A DNA stretch of 64,000 nucleotides, taken from assembly GCF_902705885.1 (NCBI RefSeq), contig NZ_CACSIP010000028.1:1-64000 (forward strand), read 5' to 3'. The DNA is from Mycolicibacterium austroafricanum (GTDB lineage: Bacteria > Actinomycetota > Actinomycetes > Mycobacteriales > Mycobacteriaceae). The position numbers and the translations under genes are program-made. How positions within the stretch are numbered: position 1 is the first letter of the stretch; every line of letters starts with the position of its first letter. Below, piece after piece: positions 1 through 8,190 of this stretch. The notes beneath the pieces were generated by a model that did not search any database, was not told where the DNA came from, and was given only the letters and a program-made list of their open reading frames with translations.

Positions 1-163
1 TGACCTTCAATCATTCGGCTACGACACGCCGGCGCTACTAATCAGGTCCGACTCGTACACCACTCTGCTGGACGCAACCCCGCGGCGGCGATCGAACCGC
101 CGGGTGGGTTCGATCCCCTCCGACGGGGTAACCGACTACCCACCGACGAAAGGAGCCGCAGAT
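1..163. other. Intergenic leader, no gene seen
   Basis: No convincing coding region lies here. Bases 104-163 are open in the frame of the next gene but are better read as 5' leader, because a ribosome-binding site AAAGGAG sits at about 149-154 ahead of the ATG at 164. A T-loop-like GGTTCGATCCC near 108-118 was checked as a tRNA remnant and no acceptor stem could be paired. Confidence 0.5.
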
Positions 164-721
164 ATGCCGAACGAACTCAATGACCGCACGATCGCGTTCC
201 TTGCCACCGACGGTGTCGAGAAAGTCGAACTCGAGCAGCCCCGTGAGGCGGTGACGAGCGCCGGTGGCCGGGTAGAACTGCTGTCGGTGAAGTCCGGCGA
301 GATCGACGCGCGCAACCACGACCTCGAACCCGCGGGAACGGTCCCGGTCGACCGGGAGGTCTCCTCCGCGCAGGTCGACGAGTTCGACGGACTAGTCCTG
401 CCCGGAGGGACGGTCAACGGAGACAAATTACGCCTCGACAAGGCCGCAGTGGCATTCGTGCGCGACTTCGTGCGATCCGGAAAACCGGTAGCCGCGATCT
501 GCCACGGACCGTGGGCCTTGGTGGAAGCCGACGTCGTCCGGGACCGGACGCTGACGTCCTACCCGAGCCTGCGAACCGATCTGCGCAACGCCGGAGCGAC
601 CGTCGTCGATCAGGAGGTGTGCATGGACGGCAATCTGATCACCAGCCGGTCACCCGCCGACCTGCCCGCGTTCTGCCAGGCCATCACGGATCAATTCGCA
701 AACACCCCGGCGCACACCTGA
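164..721 (+). CDS. DJ-1/PfpI family protein (type 1 glutamine amidotransferase fold)
   Basis: This 185-aa protein has the DJ-1/PfpI alpha/beta fold. The nucleophile elbow AICHGPW places Cys113-His114, and VLPGGTVNGDKLR and an N-terminal DGVEKVEL are typical of the PfpI branch. Family members are proteases, glyoxalases/deglycases or chaperones, usually stress related, so the substrate here is unknown. The ATG at 164 is chosen over an in-frame ATG at 104 because AAAGGAG precedes it and family homology starts there. It stands alone, about 100 bp ahead of the ctpI operon. Confidence 0.88.
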   Translation: MPNELNDRTIAFLATDGVEKVELEQPREAVTSAGGRVELLSVKSGEIDARNHDLEPAGTVPVDREVSSAQVDEFDGLVLPGGTVNGDKLRLDKAAVAFVRDFVRSGKPVAAICHGPWALVEADVVRDRTLTSYPSLRTDLRNAGATVVDQEVCMDGNLITSRSPADLPAFCQAITDQFANTPAHT

Positions 722-758
722 ATTCGAGACGGCGCGGGCCTGTTCACCTGCGCTGTGT

Positions 759-773
759 ATAACCGACGGTTAT
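759..773. promoter_or_regulatory. 15-bp palindrome upstream of the ctpI operon (candidate operator)
   Basis: ATAACCG-A-CGGTTAT is a perfect inverted repeat (7-bp arms, 1-base spacer), 46 bases before the first start codon of the operon. Its position in the presumed promoter/leader suggests a repressor site. No regulator gene is adjacent, so the cognate protein is unknown. Confidence 0.4.
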
Positions 774-818
774 CGGGAGATGACAACCAGGCGAACAGCC
801 AGCAGCCTAGGAGTGGCG

Positions 819-1292
819 ATGAGTGCTATTTCAACGGTCTTTCGAGGCCTGACGAAGGTGGCCGATGCCACAACCGCCACCGCCGGGGCGGTGGGTGGCG
901 CCGCGATCAACGGCGTGGTCGGCGGCGCGCAGGGTGCCGCCAACGGCGTTCGCAATGGACTGTCCAGCGGTAGCCGATCTCCGGCGGCGGCCGCTCTGAC
1001 GATCGGGGCGATCGGCGCCGCCGGTCTGGTCGAGTGGCCCCTGCTGGTGACCGTCGGCGGCGCTGCGCTGGTCGTGCACAAGCTCGGTCAGCGCGCTGGC
1101 GAGGCCGTTGCCCCGGCCGCGCCCGCGAAGAAGTCCGCGCCCGCCGTCACCACCTCGCCGCAACAGAGCGCCCCCGCTCCGGCGAAAAAGGCTCCGGCCA
1201 AGAAAGCAGCGGCGAAGAAGGCACCCGCCAAGAAAGCGTCCACCCGGCCCGCCCGCAAGGCGACTTCGTCGCGGCGCACTGCCGGGAAGTGA
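819..1292 (+). CDS. Small membrane-associated protein with Lys/Ala-rich PAKKA tail
   Basis: This 157-aa protein is not assigned to a named family. Residues about 10-50 are Ala/Gly rich. One hydrophobic stretch (about 60-90) carries LVEWPLLVTVGGAALVV. The C-terminal 50 residues are a basic low-complexity tail of PAKKA/AAKK repeats ending RKATSSRRTAGK, like tails of mycobacterial HupB or histone H1. The start at 819 has AGGAG at 809-813; an upstream in-frame ATG at 780 has no usable spacing. Its stop overlaps the GTG of the next gene (GTGA), so it is co-translated with the CtpI ATPase. It probably serves that ATPase at the membrane (inference). Confidence 0.75.
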   Translation: MSAISTVFRGLTKVADATTATAGAVGGAAINGVVGGAQGAANGVRNGLSSGSRSPAAAALTIGAIGAAGLVEWPLLVTVGGAALVVHKLGQRAGEAVAPAAPAKKSAPAVTTSPQQSAPAPAKKAPAKKAAAKKAPAKKASTRPARKATSSRRTAGK

Positions 1293-4200
1293 GCTCACTG
1301 CTAGGACGCTTGGCGGGGACCGCAACCAACATCGCGGTCGCCCCTGTCACGCTCACCGTCGGAGTCGCCGCGTCCGGGCTGAGATTCGGCACGAAGGTGA
1401 CGACGACCGTCGCGCGGGGGCTGGCAGGTGCTGTGCCGCCCGACGCGCGGGCGGCGGTGTCGAGCGCGACCCGTGAGCTTGTCGGAGGCACTCCGGTCCG
1501 CCGGCGGTGGCGCCACGAGGACCGCTGCTGGATCGAGGTCCGCGGCCTGACCACCGAGACCGGACCCGATCTCGACGCGGCACTGCTGCTCGATTCGGTA
1601 CGAGCCGTGCCCGGGGTCCGTTGGGCTGTCCTGAATCGTCCGACCTCGAGACTGGTCGTGTCAGTGGATGCAGCCGGCCCGTCCCTGGACGAGTTGTGCC
1701 GGCTCGTCGCCGACGTCGAGGCGCAGACCGGTGACGACAACAACGACAACGACAGCGTCAGCGAGCCGACCGACCTGCCGGGTGACGGCGTGGTGTTGGG
1801 CGGTCTGCTGATCGCGACGGCGGCGAACGGCGTCGGTTTCCTCACCGCGGCGGCCGGGCGCACCCTGTTCTGGCCGGCGCTGCCCACCGGCCTGGTCGCG
1901 GCGGTGACCGCGGTCGACTACCAGCCCCGGCTGCGTGCCGTGGTCGAGAATCGGCTCGGGGGTGCCGCGGCCGACACCGCGATCGCCCTCACCGCTGCAT
2001 CTGTCTACACGCTCACCCAGGCCCCGGCCTCCCTGGCCGTCGATTTCCTCAGGAACCTCAGTCAGCTCGGCGAACTCGTCGCGTCCGCCCAGGCCTGGCA
2101 GCGGCACGAGGCCGTCCTCGGCGAGGATGCGGATTCGTCGGGCGCCGGCGACGACGTCCTCCGACCGTGCCCGATCCCGCCCGGACCGATCGAGCGCCAT
2201 GCACAGCGCAGCGGGGTGGCGCAAGGCCTCGCCGCCTCATCGGTCGGCCTGTTGACCGGCAGCCTCAACGCCGCCGCCACCGCCGCGGTGGTCACCGCAC
2301 CCAAAGCCGCCCGCAACACGCGTGAGGCGTTCGCGTCGACGTTGGGGCGTGGGCTGGCCAAGCAACACGATGTGCTGACGTTGCGTCCGGATGCGTTGCG
2401 CCGCCTCGACCGCACCGACGCCGTTGTGGTCGATCCGCGGGTACTGCTCACCGATCGGTTACGGGTCAGCGGGCTGCGTGCAGTTCCCGAGCACGACCGG
2501 ACCGCGATCTGGCAGTGGGCGCAGGAACAGGTCCACAGCGGTGTGCTGGGTGCCGGCTGGCACGACGTCCCCCGGATCGCCGGGGGTGCCCGCAACGGCC
2601 AAGTCTCACAGGTCCACGTCGGCCGTACACCGGACGCGTTGGCGGCGAACGTGGTCGCCGCAATCCGACGCGCCGACATCGAGGCGGTGTCGGTGACGTG
2701 TGAGGAACTCGGCGACCTGCGTTCGTCATTCGACGAGTTGCGCCCGGTCGCCGGATCCATCGATGCCGCGCTGCTGGCCACCGTGCAGGCGCTGCAAGCC
2801 GACGGGCGCACCGTCGCCGTGCTCTCCGGGGCCGCCGGTCAAGCGCTGGCGGCTGCGGACGTGGCCGTCGGTGTGGCCTGCCCGGGATGTCCGCCACCGC
2901 GGCAGGCCGACCTGCTGGTCTCCGAACTCGCCTCGGCATGGCGGATTCTGCACGCCCTCCCGGCCGCGCGGCACGCCAGCCGCCGTGGCGTCGAACTCGC
3001 CACCAGCGCAACGCTTCTGGGCTCCATTCTGATGATTCCCGGGGTCCGCGGTCGCGGCCCCGGCCCGGTGACCGCCGGTGCCGCCGCCGGCCTGGCCACC
3101 GGCATGTGGCTGGCCCGGGGGGTGTTCACCGACCCGGTCCCGACCCCGGCCCCGGCCCCGATCCAGGAGTGGCATGCGATGTCGGTGGACCAGGTTCGGG
3201 AGGCGCTGCCAGAGCCCAGGATCGAGGTGCGGCCACCGCGGTCGCGGCTGGCGGCATCGGCGAGTGCATCGTCCACCCTGGTCGGCAACGTGACGGGGCC
3301 GGCGATCCGACTGGTGGCGGAGTTGGGATCCGCTGTGCGTCAGGAACTGTCCGACCCGTTGACGCCGGTGCTGGCCGTCGGCTCGGCGGCCAGCGCCCTG
3401 CTGGGGTCACCGGTCGACGCGATCCTGGTCGGGTCGGTGCTCACCGGCAACGCCGTGCTGGCGGCCTCCCAGCAGGTACGCGCCGAGCGACTGTTGCGGC
3501 GGCTGCTCGCGGTCCAGGATCCGCCGGCCCGGTTGCTGCTCGACGACGACTACGAGAGCGTCAACGCGGCTCGGTTGCTTCCCGGTCAGCTGATCGAGGT
3601 CCGTTCCGGTGAAGTGATTCCGGCCGACTGCCGGATCGTGGAGGCGACCGACCTCGAGGTCGACGAGGCCGCTCTCACCGGCGAATCACTGCCAGTGCCG
3701 AAACAGGCCGAGGCCACGCCGGGCGCGGCGGTCGCCGAACGCAGCTGCATGCTGTTCGCGACGACCACGGTCGTGGCCGGAACCGCCGTAGCGGTGGTGA
3801 CGACGGTCGGGTCGCAGACCCAGGTGCGCCGGGCAGCCGAGGTGGCTCCGGCACAGGGCTCAGCGGTCGGGCTGCAGTCGCAACTTCGGGAGTTGACCAA
3901 TCGGGCCTTGCCGTTCAGCCTCGCCGGAGGTGCGCTCGTCAGCGGTCTCGGTCTGCTGCGGCTGGCGCCGCTGCGGCAGGCGGTGTCCAGTGGCGTGGCT
4001 GTCGCCGTCGCGGCCGTGCCGGAGGGCCTGCCGCTGGTGGCCACCCTCGCCCAGCAGGCCTCGGCGCGCCGGCTCTCCCGGGCCGGCGCCCTGGTTCGAA
4101 GTCCGAAGTCCGTCGAGGCGCTCGGCCGCATCGACGTGGTGTGCTTCGACAAGACCGGCACCCTCAGTGAGAACCGGCTCCGGGTGTCCCGCGTGCACCG

Positions 4201-5800
4201 CGCCGCCGATTTCAGCGACGAGCAGGTGCTGGCGTTCGCCGCGGCGGCGACCGCCCCGAAGAACGGCACCCGGCACGAGCACGCCACCGACGCCGCGGTG
4301 ATCGCCGCGGCGCCGGCCGGGCTAACGGAGCACAACGGGGACACCGTGCACCTGCCGTTCAGGTCCGGCAGACCGTTCTCGGCTTCGCTCGTCGGTAGCG
4401 AGCTCGTCCTCAAGGGTGCGCCGGAAGTGTTGCTCGCCGCGAGCGTCGACCACGACGGGTCCCTCGCCGAGGCGATACACGAGATGGCCGAATCCGGCCT
4501 GCGCGTGATCGCGGTGGCACGCCGCACCGTGACCGCAGCGCAGCTCGAGGCCGCGCGCGAGCGCGACGAGGCCTTCGCGGAACTGTGTGGCGCGGACCTT
4601 CAGGTGGCGGGCCTGCTGGGCATCTCGGACACCCCGCGGCAGGAGGCTGCGGGGCTGTTGAAGGCTCTCCATGATCAGGGCATCGGCGTTCGGCTGGCCA
4701 CCGGGGACCACCCGGTCACCGCCGCGGCGATCGCCGCCGAGCTGGGGCTGCCGGTGACGCTCGACGAGGTGATCAGCGGCTCCGAATGGGAGGCGTTGTC
4801 GCGCCGGGGCCAGGAAGCCGCGGTGCGTGACAAAGTGGTGTTCGCTCGGATGACACCCGAACACAAGGTCCAGGTGGTGCAGACACTGGAACGCATCGGG
4901 ATGGTCTGCGCGATGGTCGGCGACGGCGCCAATGACGCGGCGGCGATCCGCTCGGCCACGGTGGGCATCGGGGTGGCGGGCCACGGCACCGACCCCGCGC
5001 GCACGGCCGCCGACGTGATGCTGCTCGACGGTCGCATCGGTTCCCTTCTGGACGCGATCGATGAGGGCCGTCAGTTGTGGCGCCGGGTGCAAGCCGCGGT
5101 GGCGGTGCTGCTCGGCGGCAACGCCGGGGAGGTCGCGTTCGCCATCGTCGGGTCCGCACTGACGGGCCGGTCGCCGCTGAACACCCGGCAGCTGTTGCTC
5201 GTCAACATGATGACCGATGCCCTGCCGGCAGCGGCCCTGGCAGTCAGTCCGGCGGTGGGCACCGATGACGGAGCAGGCCGGGGACCGGACCAGGCAGCGT
5301 TGTGGCGCACGGTGGCGATCCGCGGCACCACAACCGCGGCCGCGGCGACTTCGGCATGGTTGATGGCCGGGTTCACCCTGCAGCCGCGGCGGGCGTCGAC
5401 GGTGGCGCTGGTCGCGCTCGTCTCCACCCAGCTGGGTCAAACGCTCATCGATTCGCACAGCCCCCTGGTGGTCACCACCGCAACCGGTTCGCTGGTCGCG
5501 CTCGGTGCGCTCATCAGCACGCCGGGGGTCAGCCAGCTGCTGGGATGTACGCCGCTGGGCCCCATCGGCTGGACACAGGCGCTCGGTACGGCGGGTGTGG
5601 CCACCGCGGCGGCCGCAATCGCCCCGCGGGTGCTCAGCCGGGTTCAGTCCTCGATGTCGAGCACTCCCAGCCGCCATAACACGGCGTACATTTCACGAAG
5701 CGGCATTGCGATGAAATGGGACACCACAGAGATCGGGTCCGAGGAGGCGCCGGCACCAGTGTTGGACACGCCATCCACGGTCCAGATGACCGGCGTCTAG
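1289..5800 (+). CDS. ctpI: CtpI-type giant cation-transporting P-type ATPase
   Basis: This 1503-aa protein has a long N-terminal extension (about 780 residues, with a ferredoxin-like segment around WIEVRGLTTETGPDL and hydrophobic repeats) before the P-type ATPase core. The core shows TGES at 797-800 (actuator), PEGLP in M4, the phosphorylation motif DKTGT at Asp954, and GDGAND near 1211, followed by C-terminal membrane helices. The size and architecture match mycobacterial CtpI (about 1630 aa in M. tuberculosis); the transported ion is not established. The GTG at 1289 overlaps the upstream stop. A longer open frame from 1034 lies inside the upstream gene and is rejected. Confidence 0.9.
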   Translation: MSSLLGRLAGTATNIAVAPVTLTVGVAASGLRFGTKVTTTVARGLAGAVPPDARAAVSSATRELVGGTPVRRRWRHEDRCWIEVRGLTTETGPDLDAALLLDSVRAVPGVRWAVLNRPTSRLVVSVDAAGPSLDELCRLVADVEAQTGDDNNDNDSVSEPTDLPGDGVVLGGLLIATAANGVGFLTAAAGRTLFWPALPTGLVAAVTAVDYQPRLRAVVENRLGGAAADTAIALTAASVYTLTQAPASLAVDFLRNLSQLGELVASAQAWQRHEAVLGEDADSSGAGDDVLRPCPIPPGPIERHAQRSGVAQGLAASSVGLLTGSLNAAATAAVVTAPKAARNTREAFASTLGRGLAKQHDVLTLRPDALRRLDRTDAVVVDPRVLLTDRLRVSGLRAVPEHDRTAIWQWAQEQVHSGVLGAGWHDVPRIAGGARNGQVSQVHVGRTPDALAANVVAAIRRADIEAVSVTCEELGDLRSSFDELRPVAGSIDAALLATVQALQADGRTVAVLSGAAGQALAAADVAVGVACPGCPPPRQADLLVSELASAWRILHALPAARHASRRGVELATSATLLGSILMIPGVRGRGPGPVTAGAAAGLATGMWLARGVFTDPVPTPAPAPIQEWHAMSVDQVREALPEPRIEVRPPRSRLAASASASSTLVGNVTGPAIRLVAELGSAVRQELSDPLTPVLAVGSAASALLGSPVDAILVGSVLTGNAVLAASQQVRAERLLRRLLAVQDPPARLLLDDDYESVNAARLLPGQLIEVRSGEVIPADCRIVEATDLEVDEAALTGESLPVPKQAEATPGAAVAERSCMLFATTTVVAGTAVAVVTTVGSQTQVRRAAEVAPAQGSAVGLQSQLRELTNRALPFSLAGGALVSGLGLLRLAPLRQAVSSGVAVAVAAVPEGLPLVATLAQQASARRLSRAGALVRSPKSVEALGRIDVVCFDKTGTLSENRLRVSRVHRAADFSDEQVLAFAAAATAPKNGTRHEHATDAAVIAAAPAGLTEHNGDTVHLPFRSGRPFSASLVGSELVLKGAPEVLLAASVDHDGSLAEAIHEMAESGLRVIAVARRTVTAAQLEAARERDEAFAELCGADLQVAGLLGISDTPRQEAAGLLKALHDQGIGVRLATGDHPVTAAAIAAELGLPVTLDEVISGSEWEALSRRGQEAAVRDKVVFARMTPEHKVQVVQTLERIGMVCAMVGDGANDAAAIRSATVGIGVAGHGTDPARTAADVMLLDGRIGSLLDAIDEGRQLWRRVQAAVAVLLGGNAGEVAFAIVGSALTGRSPLNTRQLLLVNMMTDALPAAALAVSPAVGTDDGAGRGPDQAALWRTVAIRGTTTAAAATSAWLMAGFTLQPRRASTVALVALVSTQLGQTLIDSHSPLVVTTATGSLVALGALISTPGVSQLLGCTPLGPIGWTQALGTAGVATAAAAIAPRVLSRVQSSMSSTPSRHNTAYISRSGIAMKWDTTEIGSEEAPAPVLDTPSTVQMTGV

Positions 5801-5832
5801 AAAGCGAACACGCCATGACCGAAAGGCGACAA

Positions 5833-6105
5833 ATGGCCGAATCCTCGCGGCGGACAACACCACAACGAGAAGCCGTCCAGGCGATCCGCGAAGCACAGTC
5901 GTTCGCGGTGGATCTGCCGGTCCTCGGGCGGGTCCGTCTCCCCCGGCCGGAGCAGCTGGCCTTCTACGGGGCGCTCGGCGTCCTCGCCGCCGTCGAGATC
6001 ATCGAGTGGCCGGTGGCGCTGGTGTTGGCCACCGGGCACCTGCTCATCCAGGACGAGCACAACCGGGTCGCCCAGGAGATCGGTGAGGCACTCGCTGACG
6101 CATAG
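5833..6105 (+). CDS. Small membrane protein with EWP hydrophobic module
   Basis: This 90-aa protein has a basic/polar N-terminus, then VLGRVRLPRPEQLAFYGALG and a hydrophobic hairpin containing IIEWPVALVLATGHLLIQ, and a short charged tail. The hydrophobic module resembles the one in the protein upstream of ctpI (LVEWPLLVTVGGAALVVHK), so the two small proteins flanking the ATPase appear related. AAAGG at 5822-5826 supports the start at 5833; an in-frame ATG at 5815 is the alternative. It follows ctpI by about 30 bases, so it is probably the third gene of the operon. Function is unknown. Confidence 0.75.
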   Translation: MAESSRRTTPQREAVQAIREAQSFAVDLPVLGRVRLPRPEQLAFYGALGVLAAVEIIEWPVALVLATGHLLIQDEHNRVAQEIGEALADA

Positions 6106-6114
6106 GCCCCGGCC

Positions 6115-7587
6115 TCACACTTGGGGCGGCTTCTTGGTCAGCCCCTCGATCCAGCGCTGCACACTCCGGCCGACCGATTTGGGCACGTGGTCGGGATCCA
6201 TCAGGTCGTTCTCGGCCAACAGACTGGCCTCGCCGGCAATGGTCTCTTCGGTGAACCGCTGCAGCGTCCGGCCCTCTCCGCGCAACGCTTCCACCGCCTG
6301 AAGGAACGAGCCCCGGTGTTGCACGGCGTCCTGGAAGTCCTCGACCGACACCCCGAGGTGCTCGGTCACCAGGTGGTTGCGCACCGACGTGATCGTCTGG
6401 CAGAGCTGGTCGAACTCCGCGGAGTCGGGGTCGGCTTCCACGGCCACATCGCACTCACTGTCGAATCCCATCGACCGGTTGTTCAGGTTCGAGGAACCGA
6501 CCCGCAACAGCCGGTCATCGATGACCATGATCTTGGAGTGGACGTAGATCGGCATGCCTTCGTCGGTCACCGGCCAGTACACGGCCAGGCGCTGGTGGGT
6601 GTCTATCGCCCAGAGCTCGTGCAGGAGACGGTATCTCGCGCTGTCCATGGCCTGTTCCTCGAGGCGACTCTCGGAGCTGCGAGGGATGACGATGACGATC
6701 TCGGGGCCGTCGGGCTCTTGCAGCCGTCGGGCGAGCGCATCGGCGAGCGTGCGGGAGGCCAGGTACTGGTTCTCGAGGTAGATCGTGTGGCGCGCCGCGG
6801 CTATCGCCGCCAGGTTCAACGCCTCGACCTCGCGGACCTCGCTGTGTTGGTCCATCTCCGGCAGGGTGCGCATGATCCCGACATCGACGTGGCGCATGAT
6901 CGGTTCGAGTCCGTCCGGCCAGATCTCGTGGTCGACGACCACCTGAGCCACGTACTCGCCCGTCGCCGTCCGCCAGCGTTCCCGGGCCTGGTCGCCGAGA
7001 GCACGCGCGGCGGCGCCACTGACCACGACGGCAGCTTCGTGCCTGGGTCCGTAGGCACTGCCGCTCTCGACGCGAAACTCGCTGTTCTGCAGATGCTCTC
7101 GGGTGTCCCAACGGCCATGGGTGAGATCGATGCCGCCACAGAACGCCAGCACGTCGTCGATGACGACGATCTTCTGGTGATGCACCGCACCGGTCGGATG
7201 CGCACCGTCGATGGCGAACTGCAGCCGATCGCGGGTGAGCCAGTTCAGCAGCGCCACAGGCGTGAAGTCACCCCACATCCCCTCGAATGCCGGGAGCAGC
7301 CGCAGATTCGACCTGAGCAGGTAGACATCGAGGCCGGGCCGGACCCGCACCAGCCAGCGCAGGAAGGTCCCCAGCTGGTTCGGCCCGGCAAGGGTCTTGC
7401 CACCACGCTCGAAAGTCATCCGGGTGTCGAAGTCCCAGCCGATGAGCAGCACCCGGCGCTGGGCCTGCAGCAGCGCGGCCTTGCACTGGTAGAAGTAGTC
7501 GGCACCGTCGATGATGCACGCCAGCTGATCGGCACGCTCCACCCGCCAGCACGTCTCCCCCGGCGTCAGCAGGCGGTCGCTACTCAT
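6115..7587 (-). CDS. Phospholipase D-like / cardiolipin synthase-family protein
   Basis: This 490-aa protein has two HKD catalytic motifs, HHQKIVVIDDVLAFCGG in the first half and VHSKIMVIDDRLLRVGSSNLNN in the second, each in a PLD fold half. It would form a covalent phospho-His intermediate and cleave or transfer phosphatidyl groups, most likely at the membrane. It has no signal peptide or obvious transmembrane segment. Either phospholipase D or cardiolipin synthase-like transfer is possible; the sequence does not decide. It is convergent with the ctpI operon (9-bp gap). Confidence 0.88.
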   Translation of the reverse strand: MSSDRLLTPGETCWRVERADQLACIIDGADYFYQCKAALLQAQRRVLLIGWDFDTRMTFERGGKTLAGPNQLGTFLRWLVRVRPGLDVYLLRSNLRLLPAFEGMWGDFTPVALLNWLTRDRLQFAIDGAHPTGAVHHQKIVVIDDVLAFCGGIDLTHGRWDTREHLQNSEFRVESGSAYGPRHEAAVVVSGAAARALGDQARERWRTATGEYVAQVVVDHEIWPDGLEPIMRHVDVGIMRTLPEMDQHSEVREVEALNLAAIAAARHTIYLENQYLASRTLADALARRLQEPDGPEIVIVIPRSSESRLEEQAMDSARYRLLHELWAIDTHQRLAVYWPVTDEGMPIYVHSKIMVIDDRLLRVGSSNLNNRSMGFDSECDVAVEADPDSAEFDQLCQTITSVRNHLVTEHLGVSVEDFQDAVQHRGSFLQAVEALRGEGRTLQRFTEETIAGEASLLAENDLMDPDHVPKSVGRSVQRWIEGLTKKPPQV

Positions 7588-7701
7588 GGCAGTCCGTCGA
7601 CGAGACTTGGCTGCTCACGGCGGTCATAGCGCAGTGTCTATCACATCGGTCCCGCGCCGACCGATGACACAAATCTGACTCACCCGCCGTCGACCGCAGA
7701 A

Positions 7702-7722
7702 ATATGTATGTGCTATGCATAT
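7702..7722. promoter_or_regulatory. AT-rich imperfect palindrome at the MarR gene start (candidate operator)
   Basis: Arms ATATGTATG and the complement of TATGCATAT pair at 7 of 9 positions around a 3-base centre. It is conspicuously AT-rich in GC-rich DNA and overlaps the start region of the MarR gene, the usual place for autorepression by this family. Confidence 0.45.
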
Positions 7723-7725
7723 ATA

Positions 7726-8190
7726 GTGACACAAGCCCGCTACGACCGACTCGACGACCTGCTCACCCGGATTCACCTCGCGCGGCAGCGCCCGGCCTGG
7801 CGCCGTCGCCTGCTCGACGGGGCGGATTCGGTGACGAACGTGTCGACGTTGCGTGTGCTGCGTGCGGTCGAGGAGTGCCAGCGGAGCGGGGCCGGCGCGT
7901 CGATCCGCGACGTCGCCGAGTTCATGGCAGTCGAGCAGTCCACCGCGAGCCGCACCGTGGCCGCCTCCGTCGCGGCCGGCCTGCTGACCAAGACCTCCGC
8001 CCCCGACGATCAACGGAGGTGCGCGCTGGTGCTGACCGACGTCGGCCGCAAGGCGCTGGCCACCGTGACGGACCGGCGCCGCGATCTGGTCGCCGAGACG
8101 ATCGCCGACTGGCCCGACACCGATGTCGACACCCTGGTCGGCCTGCTGGACCGGCTGACCGAACGTTTCGAAGGCGCGGGGACCGAATGA
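7726..8190 (+). CDS. MarR family transcriptional regulator
   Basis: This 154-aa winged-helix regulator has an HTH region (IRDVAEFMAVEQSTASRTVAASVAAGLL) followed by the wing TSAPDDQRRCALVLTDVGRKAL, both typical of MarR dimers that bind palindromes and release on ligand binding. The GTG at 7726 is chosen because the likely operator lies just upstream and no ribosome-binding site is visible for either candidate, which fits a leaderless mRNA; ATG 7708 is the alternative. Its stop overlaps the start of the MFS gene (ATGA), so it probably regulates that efflux pump and itself. Confidence 0.87.
   Translation: MTQARYDRLDDLLTRIHLARQRPAWRRRLLDGADSVTNVSTLRVLRAVEECQRSGAGASIRDVAEFMAVEQSTASRTVAASVAAGLLTKTSAPDDQRRCALVLTDVGRKALATVTDRRRDLVAETIADWPDTDVDTLVGLLDRLTERFEGAGTE

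Noticed and set aside
104..122. T-loop-like GGTTCGATCCC, possible tRNA end
   Set aside because: Pairing of the T stem has a mismatch and no complementary acceptor strand is found upstream.
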